Shown here: in pieces, positions 1-9,800 of the stretch
Position numbering within the stretch: the stretch's first letter is position 1
Layout: the number at the start of each line of letters is the position of its first letter
DNA from: Lysobacterales bacterium
GTDB taxonomy: Bacteria; Pseudomonadota; Gammaproteobacteria; Xanthomonadales; Marinicellaceae
Direction of reading: 5' to 3'
Length of the DNA stretch: 36,351 nucleotides
Assembly (NCBI GenBank): GCA_020442665.1
Contig: JAGRJP010000008.1
Location: 1-36,351, forward strand
Position numbers and translations under genes: made by a program
The notes under the pieces: model-generated
What the model saw: the letters and a program-made list of their open reading frames with translations, nothing else
What the model was told of the DNA's origin: nothing
Databases searched by the model: none

Positions 1-740
1 AAGGTTCATCAAACTCAACTTACATACAGCTTTTGGCAAACACCTTATTGACAAAAAAAAATGCCTCTGTTTATAGGTTAAATCTAAGAGACCATGGAGA
101 AAGCCATCATCTGAACAAGCAAATATTTCATTCTTGCAGACTAGAAGAGGTTTTGGATGCAGTTAAAGTAATTACAGAAAAATATAATTATAAAAACTAT
201 TATTTGTGTGGTTTTTCACTAGGTGGAAACTTTTCCTTACGAGTGGCAGCAAATGTTTACGACAAACAAATAAAACTCAATAAAGTTTTTGCAATTTCAC
301 CACCAATCGACCCCAAAAAGAGCATGATAGCGATAGAAGCCAGTAAAATCTATTCACGTTATTTTATGAAAAAATGGAAACGATCATTAATTAAGAAAAG
401 AGAATTGTTCCCTGATTTGTTTGAAGAAGAGAGCTTCTACAATATCAACTCACTGAATGAACTGACACAAAAACTTATAGTGGAGCACTCAGAATACGAA
501 ACAACAGATGAGTATTTTCAGGGATACAGCATTACAAAAGAAACACTAGAAAAAATTTCAATTCCTTGTGATGTCATAACATCCTGGGATGACCCGGTGA
601 TTCCGTTTGAAGATTTCAACATTTTAGACAAACAGGAAAATGTAAAATTAGTCACCTCAAAACACGGTGGTCATTGCGGGTTTATCAACAGCTGGAAAAT
701 GACAAGCTGGATTGAACAATATATTCTGGAAAATAGTTAA
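1..740 (+). CDS. YheT-family alpha/beta hydrolase (5' end cut by window edge)
   Basis: Serine hydrolase of the alpha/beta fold, closest in feel to the YheT/EMB8 family, whose substrates are poorly known. The frame is open from base 3; the first visible residues GSSNSTYI match the end of the family's N-terminal HG..G.S.S.YI oxyanion motif, so the true start lies upstream of the window. The TTG at 33 is an internal Leu, not a start. The nucleophile elbow is GFSLGG (Ser near visible residue 72). An Asp in WDDPVIP and a His in KHGGHCGF complete a plausible triad. There are about 246 visible residues against roughly 320 for the family. No signal peptide can be judged. The stop is 2 nt before uppP, so it is very probably the upstream part of the same transcript. 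Confidence 0.85.
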   Translation, partial: GSSNSTYIQLLANTLLTKKNASVYRLNLRDHGESHHLNKQIFHSCRLEEVLDAVKVITEKYNYKNYYLCGFSLGGNFSLRVAANVYDKQIKLNKVFAISPPIDPKKSMIAIEASKIYSRYFMKKWKRSLIKKRELFPDLFEEESFYNINSLNELTQKLIVEHSEYETTDEYFQGYSITKETLEKISIPCDVITSWDDPVIPFEDFNILDKQENVKLVTSKHGGHCGFINSWKMTSWIEQYILENS

Positions 741-742
741 AA

Positions 743-1507
743 ATGCAGACAGAAGAACTTATACAATGGTTGGTATTAGCACTCGTTCAGGGCATAACTG
801 AATATTTGCCGGTCTCTTCTTCAGCACACCTGATTTTGGTTCCTGCAATTATGGATTGGAAAGATCAGGGTCTAATGATGGATATTGCCGCTCATGGAGG
901 TTCTCTGCTGGCAGTCATGTGGTATTTTAAAAAAGAAATTTTAGAGCTTTTAACCGGACAAAAAAACAAACTATTCATTCAGCTTGTTATAGCAACCATT
1001 CCTTTGGCATTGATTGGAGTGCTCACTGCAGGATTTATAGAAAACAATTTAAGGTCGCCAGCAATCATTGCTATTTCCAGTATTATTTTTGGCGTAGTTT
1101 TGTTTTTAAGTGAAAAACTGGCAAAATCAAAAAATGAAATAACTACAAAAAACGCTTTTTTAATAGGTGTTGGACAGGTTTTAGCCCTGATTCCGGGAGC
1201 GTCAAGGTCAGGAGTGACAATGACGACAGCGATGTTACAAGGTTATAGCAAAACACAAGCAGCAAAGTTTTCTTTTCTGTTGGCGATTCCGGCACTGTTG
1301 ATGACAACAGCTTATGGGGTACTAAAAGTCTATCAAAACCCGGAAGAATATAACCCAACAGGGTTTTTAATCGTTTTAGTTCTCAGTTTTATCACCTCGC
1401 TGATTTCGATTAAGCTATTTTTGAAACTAATTGAGAAAATAAAAATGTGTTACTTTATGTGGTACAGAATCTTACTCGGAGCTTTAATATTGTGGTTGTT
1501 GAGATGA
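743..1507 (+). CDS. uppP: Undecaprenyl-diphosphate phosphatase (BacA/UppP)
   Basis: Polytopic membrane phosphatase that removes a phosphate from undecaprenyl diphosphate, recycling the lipid carrier for peptidoglycan and other envelope glycans; overproduction in other bacteria gives bacitracin resistance. At 254 residues it is slightly shorter than the E. coli enzyme. Both signature motifs are present: QGITE (residues 16-20) followed by LPVSSSAHL, and PGASRSGVT (151-159). About seven to eight hydrophobic segments are visible. The start ATG lies 2 nt after the preceding stop, and the last codons overlap the next gene's ATG in an ATGA, so translational coupling is likely. No clear Shine-Dalgarno sequence precedes it. 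Confidence 0.97.
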   Translation: MQTEELIQWLVLALVQGITEYLPVSSSAHLILVPAIMDWKDQGLMMDIAAHGGSLLAVMWYFKKEILELLTGQKNKLFIQLVIATIPLALIGVLTAGFIENNLRSPAIIAISSIIFGVVLFLSEKLAKSKNEITTKNAFLIGVGQVLALIPGASRSGVTMTTAMLQGYSKTQAAKFSFLLAIPALLMTTAYGVLKVYQNPEEYNPTGFLIVLVLSFITSLISIKLFLKLIEKIKMCYFMWYRILLGALILWLLR

Positions 1508-2352
1508 GAGAGTTAACAATAAAATGCCGATACGGAAACAAAGCCGCATTATGCTGGGGCGAGGGAAATACAAAAAAAATATTGGCATTACATGGTTGGC
1601 TTGATAATGCCGCTTCGTTCTATCACTTAGCGCCATTGCTTGCTGAAAAGGGGTATGAGGTTGTCGCTGTGGATTTTGCCGGACATGGCCATTCAGATTA
1701 CAGAGCGCAGGGACACTACGCCCACTTTATAGATTATGTGTTGGATATTCAGGATGTTTTAACTCAACTGAATTGGAAAAAACCAATATTGCTGGGGCAT
1801 TCAATGGGAGCAGCAATGTCAGTAATGTATAGCGCCGCATTTCCGGAAAAAATTGATAAAAACATTATGATTGAAAATGTTGGACCGGTACCATCTTATG
1901 GAAAAGGAGAGGCTGCAAGCAACTTAAGAGAGGCATTATTGCAATGGCAAGCCCATAATGAAGAGCATACCAGCTTTCATAAAAACATTGACTCAGCACT
2001 ACAAGCAAGATTGAAGGTAACACCGATGGAGGCAAAATACCTTAAACCGATGGTCGAAAGAGGGCTTAAAAAAACCTCCGAAGGTTATCATTGGAGAACA
2101 GATAAACGTCTGAGACTTCGAAGCCTGTTTCGTTTTTCAGAAGAAATCGTACAAGATGTTCTCAGTTCACCAAAACCGGAGACTCTGCTAATTCTTGCCA
2201 AACCATTTACTTATGCGTTGAGTTATCCAACGGCTCAACAACGTATAGAAAAATTATCAGCTAAAAAGTTGGTTTTTATTGAAGGTGGTCATCATCTCCA
2301 TATAGATAAGTCCCGACAGGTTTTTTCTGAAATAGAATCTTTTCTGGAATAG
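1504..2352 (+). CDS. Alpha/beta hydrolase, SERHL-like
   Basis: Predicted cytoplasmic serine hydrolase of unknown substrate, resembling the serine hydrolase-like (SERHL) group. HGWLDNAASF (His30 onward) gives the oxyanion-hole motif, GHSMG carries the nucleophile Ser100, and the GGHHLH near residues 261-266 supplies the catalytic His. I chose the ATG at 1504, which forms an ATGA overlap with the uppP stop. A longer in-frame start at 1447 would overlap uppP by 60 nt and add residues that look like translated uppP sequence. The product is 282 residues with no signal peptide. It is the third gene of the four-gene run; nothing in it explains a functional link with UppP. Confidence 0.9.
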   Translation: MRELTIKCRYGNKAALCWGEGNTKKILALHGWLDNAASFYHLAPLLAEKGYEVVAVDFAGHGHSDYRAQGHYAHFIDYVLDIQDVLTQLNWKKPILLGHSMGAAMSVMYSAAFPEKIDKNIMIENVGPVPSYGKGEAASNLREALLQWQAHNEEHTSFHKNIDSALQARLKVTPMEAKYLKPMVERGLKKTSEGYHWRTDKRLRLRSLFRFSEEIVQDVLSSPKPETLLILAKPFTYALSYPTAQQRIEKLSAKKLVFIEGGHHLHIDKSRQVFSEIESFLE

Positions 2353-2358
2353 CTTAGA

Positions 2359-3828
2359 ATGAATATTCAAATTTCACCATCGATATTGTTGTTGGTTGTA
2401 GCTGCTTATTCAGCGCTATTATTTTTAATTGCGAAAATAACATCAAAAAACTCAACGAACCTAGATTTTTTTAATGGTTCAAGGCAATCTCCATGGCCGA
2501 TTGTTGCATTTGGAATGATTGGCGCGACTTTATCAGGTGTAACGTTTATTTCGATTCCGGGGATTGTTAAAACCACTCAGTTTTCATATTTGCAAATGGT
2601 AATTGGTTATGGGATTGGTTATGCCGTCATTGCTTATGTGCTTTTGCCTTTGTATTATCGGAAAAACCTAATTTCTATTTATGGTTATCTTCAGCAAAGA
2701 TTTGATCGTAAAACACAAATAACCGGCTCGGCATTCTTTATTCTTTCGAGATTGATTGGAGCATCCTTTCGTCTTTATCTGATGGCTATGGTTTTACAGG
2801 ATTTTATTTTAGTCCATTTTGGCATTTCATTTTGGCAAACGGTATTAATCAGCTTGGTGTTAATCTGGCTTTACACAGCAAAAGCAGGAATTAAAACCAT
2901 TGTCTGGACGGACACTTTGCAAACTTTCTTTATGATTTTGGCTGTTGTTGTTGCAATTTTTACCATTACATCAGTAATGAATCAAAGTTTGGTCGATATG
3001 TTTTCTGTTGTCAAAAACAGTGATTTGTCGAAAACTTTTTTCTTTGAGAATGGATGGCAAGATAAAAACAACTTTATTAAACAAGTTTTAGCAGGCGCTT
3101 TGATTGCAATTGTAATGACGGGGCTGGATCAGGACATGATGCAAAAAAACATCAGTTGTAAGACTCTTAAAGAGTCTCAGAAAAACATAAAGCTGTTTTA
3201 CGTTATATTGGTTTTAGTCAATATTTTATTCTTGTTTTTGGGAGCCTTGTTATATCTTTATGCGAATCAAAGCGGTGTAGCACTCCCGGAACAAACAGAC
3301 AAAGTTTTTCCTTTTCTGGCGTTTAATTCGATGCCGGCATATTTCGGGATTATTTTTTTAGTGGGATTGTTAGCAGCAGCATATTCGAGCGCAGACTCAG
3401 CCTTAACCTCTTTGACAACCTCTTATTGTTTAGATATTTTAAACAATGAAAATACTTCAAAAACAACCAGAATGTTAATCCACTTCGGTTTTTCAACATT
3501 ACTATTTTTGATAATACTGGTTTTTAGATATTTTCTGGAAAGCTCAGCGATTACGGGGCTGTTCACATTAGCCGGTTATACTTATGGGCCGTTGTTGGGG
3601 TTATTCGCTTTTGGTATCTTAAGCAAGAAACAAATAAACAACAATTATGTTCCGATACTAGCAATATTTGCCCCTGTCATTACCTTTTTTTTGAATAAAT
3701 ATTCAAAAGAATTATTTTTTGGTTATAGCTTTGGTTTTGAGCTTTTGTTGATTAATGGGATGATAATGTTTTTCGGCTTATTCTTGCTCACAAAAAAGCC
3801 GACAGATAAAACATTGCCGGCTTTTTGA
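2359..3828 (+). CDS. Sodium:solute symporter (SSS/SSF family)
   Basis: Integral membrane Na+-coupled transporter of the solute:sodium symporter family, 489 residues with about 13 hydrophobic segments. Family features include the early GATLSGVTFISIPG stretch (TM2 area), GLDQDMMQKN after the central helices, and AAAYSSADSALTSLTTSY in the region that forms part of the Na2 sodium site in characterised members. The substrate cannot be read from sequence; related bacterial and Bacteroidota proteins are annotated only as sodium:solute symporters. It starts 6 nt after the hydrolase stop, so it is probably the last gene of the operon. Its stop codon lies inside the right arm of a terminator hairpin. 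Confidence 0.92.
   Translation: MNIQISPSILLLVVAAYSALLFLIAKITSKNSTNLDFFNGSRQSPWPIVAFGMIGATLSGVTFISIPGIVKTTQFSYLQMVIGYGIGYAVIAYVLLPLYYRKNLISIYGYLQQRFDRKTQITGSAFFILSRLIGASFRLYLMAMVLQDFILVHFGISFWQTVLISLVLIWLYTAKAGIKTIVWTDTLQTFFMILAVVVAIFTITSVMNQSLVDMFSVVKNSDLSKTFFFENGWQDKNNFIKQVLAGALIAIVMTGLDQDMMQKNISCKTLKESQKNIKLFYVILVLVNILFLFLGALLYLYANQSGVALPEQTDKVFPFLAFNSMPAYFGIIFLVGLLAAAYSSADSALTSLTTSYCLDILNNENTSKTTRMLIHFGFSTLLFLIILVFRYFLESSAITGLFTLAGYTYGPLLGLFAFGILSKKQINNNYVPILAIFAPVITFFLNKYSKELFFGYSFGFELLLINGMIMFFGLFLLTKKPTDKTLPAF
3793..3826. terminator. Palindromic, probably bidirectional terminator
   Basis: A perfect 9-bp inverted repeat (AAAAAGCCG at 3793-3801, CGGCTTTTT at 3818-3826) with a 16-nt loop. 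Both strands read a GC core followed by a T run, so it can end transcription of the symporter operon (+) and of the convergent peptidase gene (-), whose stop is at 3848. The right arm contains the T of the symporter's TGA stop. Confidence 0.8.
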
Positions 3829-3847
3829 TTAGCAACAATCCTTTTAG

Positions 3848-6800
3848 TTAATTACTGACTTTCATCATTGGGTCTCCCAACAAAGTCCAGCCCAATAAAA
3901 TATCGTAATAATCCGGATGGTTCGCCGCCATAGCTTGTTTGGAATATAAGATGGACTCACCAACGGTGATTCCCGATGTGGTCATATAAGGCAGCAATAA
4001 GTTTCCAAATATTGCCTCATGACCACTCTCTGCTAATGTGCTGGAACCAAGCACAGCAACCGCTCCTTTATTCTCCAAACTCATGAATGAATGAGACATG
4101 GTATTAAAGGTCGGAAGAACAAAGTAGTTATTCCAACAACCAAACTGATTCACCAAAGTCGGCTTGCCGGTATTATTTAATGCCAAAACATCGTCGTTAT
4201 CAAACAAATGCTCAAAAGACCAAGTGCTTGGGCCGGAGTGACCAAAGTAGTTTGTAATGGAAACACCGGAGTTGATATTATTAAACAATGCTTGTTGAGC
4301 ATCAGTTAATTCAATATCTCCGATATAAGCAGAGGTAGATGACCAACTACCAGGAAGAGAAGAGAGCATTGCATTAGAGTGTTGCTCAAAGGAGGAGTCT
4401 CTGTCACTAGCGAAAATAGCTGTATTGGTATATGCTCTGGAGTTATAGCTAAACATTTTATTAATCATGTTTTGCAACTCAGAAACAGTTCTCACAGGAA
4501 GCCTGCCAATTGCCAAATCCGGAATTAAGTCAGAATCAACATCAGCAAACAGTGAGTCAACAGGAGCATAAGAAATCAGACTGTCCGTTTGATAATACAT
4601 GGTCGGAATAAAGCTAATCGAACCAAGCCCAAGGTTGTCTTTATAATCATAGCTATCTGAACCCACAAGCATGACAGCACTAATATTGGAGTTGTTATAA
4701 GCATCTTTAATAAATGATTGAATGCCACGAGCATCTTTACGGAAGTTTGAATAAAGAGCATAAACATCTTCAACATTAACGACCAGAACATTCAAACCAT
4801 TATTTTGATGGGAACTAACTAAAGGAGCAAGTCCGCTGATAAAGTCCGGGTGCGAAATAACTAAGTAGTCGTATTGTTGTGACAGATCAATAGAAGAGGC
4901 TGTACTAAGTTCAATTTCAGGAGCTGAAACATTCGAGTTGCTACCTACATAGTATTTACTGTTTTCAACATAAGGAAGTGAAAGGTTGTAACCGCCATTG
5001 TCGAAAGCAATCACAGCATTAGGGAACTCATACATCTCAGAGCCATTCGTCGAATAAGCATACAAATCATCAGCCGAGAAGCCTTTGGCAACAAATCCCA
5101 GTGATTGCCCAACCTCAAAACCATTTTGGAAAATGATATCAGCAGAAACTCCATTGGTAACGATTGGAACAAAAGCCAAACCATCATTGACCGCTACGAT
5201 TTCTGAAGGATATTTCAATCTGAAATAATCGAGCAACACAAGATCATAATCAGCTCCGGTATCAGCAGGCATGATAAAGTTCAAAGAGTTTGAACCTTGA
5301 ATTTGCGAGTGAGTTAAGCTGATTGTATCACCGAATACTTTCACACCATCAGTGTAAATGTTTGAAACAACATTATTATTAATTGATACTTGTAGATGAT
5401 GATCCGGATTAAAACTATCCCAAGCAGTTCCGCCCCATGCTGAGTATTCGAGTTCAGCATCAACACCATTATTCAGAAGGCTAGGTAAAGCCAATGGAAA
5501 ACTCCAATTGCCGGTTGTTTGATAAACAAGCATTGAAGTGTTATACCAAGGGCTGTTAGCAGGGGATGCGAAAGAGTACTTCAAATCTTCAGTTACAGAA
5601 GCCTCAGACATGTAATACGCATCCGGATCAACAGTAACTAGCGAGGTGTTATTCACAGGAGCTTTGGCAAGAGAAGAGTCCAGTTTCAAAATATACACGT
5701 TTTCATCGGTGTATAATGAATCAGCAGGCTTTCCGATAAAGTCAATGTATGAATCGGGAGCAAAAGTGCTATCAGAAACTTTACGTGCAACCGCTTTATT
5801 TTCGAAAGAAACAGAAATATCACTAGCAGCCACACCATTCCAGTCAACACCGGCAGAAAGCAGGTCTTCATAAGTAATTCTTTGTAGTCCTTCAGAGCGA
5901 ACCTTTAATTTAATAAAATCAAAAGACTGAGCTAGCAAAGTTTGTCTGCTTTGTTGCAAAGTTTCGGAATTGTTAGAAATCTGAGCCCAATTAATCGGTG
6001 TGACTTGAGGAAGCTTGCCATAAGCATGGTTGACCTGAAAAGGTCCGTATTTCGCCTTCGTTCCATCAGTTTTTAGCTCTTCAATTTGGTATTGTTCAAC
6101 ACCTTTCATGGTTGATGAAATGCTATAATGATGTGGTTTGAGCGAGTTTAAACCTTTCGCACCAACAACCGAGTTATTCAATTTTTTCCAACTGTTGTTT
6201 ACCAAACCATATAAATTAAAACCAACAACTCCGGTCTCAGTTGTTGTCGAAAAATCGATTGATGTTCCCGAAGCTGAAGACAATGCTTTGCTGTAGGACA
6301 AAGTAATTGGCGTAAGTTGATCAGCACCAAAACGATAGTCTTCGACTTCTCCGGAAGAGGCTGTACCTGTTGGGCTTTCTGTAGCAAGCACCGGTTCAGC
6401 ACTATAAAAACGGCAACGAGTTTCTAAGAAATCATCTCCATTTTGACCAAATGTCGATGTACCGGGAATAGAAACAGTGATTTCATTAATTTGAGGATCC
6501 GCATTAATGTCTTGAGCTATAGATTTTTCAGTTCCATTGTCAAATACTCCATCGTTATTCCAGTCAAACCAACACGCTACATATCCATCAGTACTTGAAA
6601 CGATGTTCATCTTTGCTGTTGCGCTACCTATTTCCCAGTTTCCACTGGCGGTAATACCATCGTCATCATTATCATCATCATCTTGAGCGAATCCGGTATC
6701 GGCTGTCCAGTTTGAACCTAAACGAGCTGTTCCACCACCTTCGTGTTTTGCAATACCGTAAGAGCTGGCTAAATCACCATAGTCTGCAGGAAGTAAAGTT

Positions 6801-9800
6801 GCTCCAGTATCATAGGTAGCAATAACACACCATTGATTCAATGTTCCTTGAATGATATTGTCGTTATCCGAAACATTCATTGTCCAGTTTCCGTTAAGGG
6901 CTTCGGAATCAAAAGCAGATAATGGGTTGTTTGGTGAAAATGGACCGGCTCCAATAGTTGGGTTGGTATTAGGACAAACACTCTCAACCGGTGTAGCAGA
7001 TTCATCATCAAGAACTGTGTCAATATTGTCTCTACTACACCCACTACCAGAACTCGGGTAACCAGGCCTGTCAATAACATCAACAGAGGTGGTTGCTGGA
7101 CTGGTAACACCAACAATAAGGTCGCCAACCCAAGTATGCGAAATATCTACGCTAATATTGATATCAGTTATAGTTCCTGTTGTAGCAATATTTAAAATAT
7201 TATCAACACCGTTAGGGTCGTTATCAGGAATAGTTAGGTTCAAGTTGGCAGCAGAACAAAATGTATCAGTAGCAACCCCTGCTCCTCCAACTGTTTCAAA
7301 CGCAGCCATAGCATAATCTGTTGAACCACAAGAGTCATTTGCTCTTACCCTCCAGTAATAAACAGTACTGTCTGATAATGAAGCACCAGGCGTGTAGCTG
7401 TTTGTACCAACATTAGCCGAAGAAACGATATTTGAGAATGCGGGATCAGTTGCAATATCAATGTCATAACTGCTGGCTCCTGATACAGCTGTCCAAGAAA
7501 AAGAAGTGTTGATTGCAATACCTGTACTGCCGTCCGTTGGAGAAGAAAGAGTCGGAGCAGATATTGGAAAAATCACATTCAAGTTGACATCAACAGATTT
7601 TGTAACTGCGCCTGTGCCGGATGCTTCAACGGTAATCGTGTTTAAACCTGCAGAAGCTGTATTGTCAACACTAAGATTTAGAATAGAGTCTGTTCCGGGA
7701 GCTGCTGCCGGTACAAAATTGTTAAGACTAAAACCACCACTAATACCTACGGGTAACGCCGGATTGAATGCCAGGTTGACATTGTTACTATAACCACCGA
7801 GAGCGGCCGTTGTTAGTGTTACCGGAGTGATTGCAGTTGGTCCGGGATTGACGCAAACATCCTGGCTTAAATTAGTGCCAGAAAAAGAAATACCAGGGTC
7901 TGTCACACAAGTAACAGTAACGTTAGTTATATTATTACCGGAGATACTGCCTGACCCGTTTGTCACAGAACACGTTTGATTTGGGGAACCTGGTTGAGTT
8001 AATACAGTTACTGAATAAGGGTCTAAATCATCAAGGTAAGTTGAGAAAGTGAATGACCCATCTGCTGCAATCGCTAAATCATCCCCTCCATTGTTTTGAA
8101 GAACCAAGCCGCTTCCCAATAGACCAGACACCGTTCCACCAACAGTAAACCCGGGAGGACAATGGTTTCCGGTATCAACAAAACTTTCAAATTCTAAACG
8201 CCAACCATTAATAGACCCCCCATCCTGGTTATAAGGATCTTTGACATTAAGTGTCCAAACACCATCGGCACTTTCGCCATCAAAAGCACTCAATGGATTT
8301 GTTGGTTGATAAGTTCCCCCGTTACCAGTTGGGCTACAAGGCCAGGCAGCTCCAGAACCTTCATCATCTAAGCTGATATCAATATTGTTGTTGCCTCCAC
8401 ATAGGTTATTATCTGCCTGACTCATTAGAATAACAGAGGTTCCTTGCGGAGACGTCAAAACAACCTCCAAATCGCCAACATAAGAGTGTGTAATATCCAG
8501 GTTTAATAAATTAATGTCGTTAATTACACCAACACCAGCAACATTGAGAGTCGACAAATGGTCGACAGGTGTAGCGGTTGTTGGAATTGTTATAGGAACA
8601 TCGGTACTTGCAATCGGAGCTAATGTTTGAACTCCTGGAGTATAAAACCTAAATGCTGTTGAAGCAGACCCCGTTCCACACAAGTTCGCTGGTTTGACCC
8701 GCCAATAATAACAAGACTCAGTAGCTAGAGTTCCTGATGTTGCAGATAATCCGCTAACAACAGTAGTAAAATCAACACTACCAAATAATGGATCGTCATC
8801 AACCTCAACAACGTAGCTTTGAGCGCCACTTAAGGAAGCCCATGATAGATTTGGTGTCCTAGAACCAGCAAAACTATCATTTGCCGGGGTTGATAGTGTT
8901 GGAGAAGACGCTAATGTATCAAATAAGTTTAATGTCAGTGTTTCGGTATCTGTTTTGCTTCCACCGTCTGTGGCAGTCACCGTCAAAATATGAGCTCCAG
9001 AACTCGCAGCAGACAAGTTTGTAAACTGTAAGGTCGTAATTGAAGGATAAGTAATAGGAGAAGCTGAAAAGTTACAATTGGCTCCAGACGGACACCCAGA
9101 TACAGACATTGTTGTTGGGGTGTTAAAGTCGTAACTAATCGCTAAATCATAATCGGTGGTGTTATCGACTTTACAAACATTAATGTCGTGTTCGGTGCTG
9201 TAATCATCAAACAACAGAATATTATGCTCTTTACAACCGGGAAGTTTGAATGAACCAATGTAAGTCTTCCAGTTATTTGATTCAATATATTCGGTTGTAA
9301 ACCAAAAAGTACAATTATCACTTGGGTCTACATCCATAGATGCATAATCGCCCCATCTTCCGGAGGAGTGCGTTTGTGCTGATAAGCCGTTAAACATTGT
9401 AGCTTCAGACTCCATTTCTCCTAAATCGTCAAGGTCATTGTCATGAACAGTATATCTGATAGATGGATATATTGAACTGGATGTAACAGAATAGCCAACC
9501 CCTATATTTTGTGATTCATCCATAGCTATACTTGGGGAAAAACGGTGTGTACTATCGGGAGCATAGGTTCCCTGTTGTCTGATATTCCAACCTGTATCGT
9601 ATGTGTGTTTTCTTAACTCAAACCATCTTGGAGCTGTGTGCTTGCCCGGAGAGGCAACAGCATTGACACCCCAGACACCAACTAATGAGCCGTAAATACC
9701 AAAGTTTCTGTATTGAAACCTTTGTTGAGGCCACCAGGAATTACTATCAATCAGAGTAGTGGAACCAAGCTGGGGAATACAGTTTCCAACGAAAAACCCA

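Noticed and set aside
1447-1503. Upstream start for the second hydrolase at 1447
   Set aside because: Gives 60 nt overlap with uppP; the ATGA junction at 1504 is the natural start and begins at the hydrolase fold.
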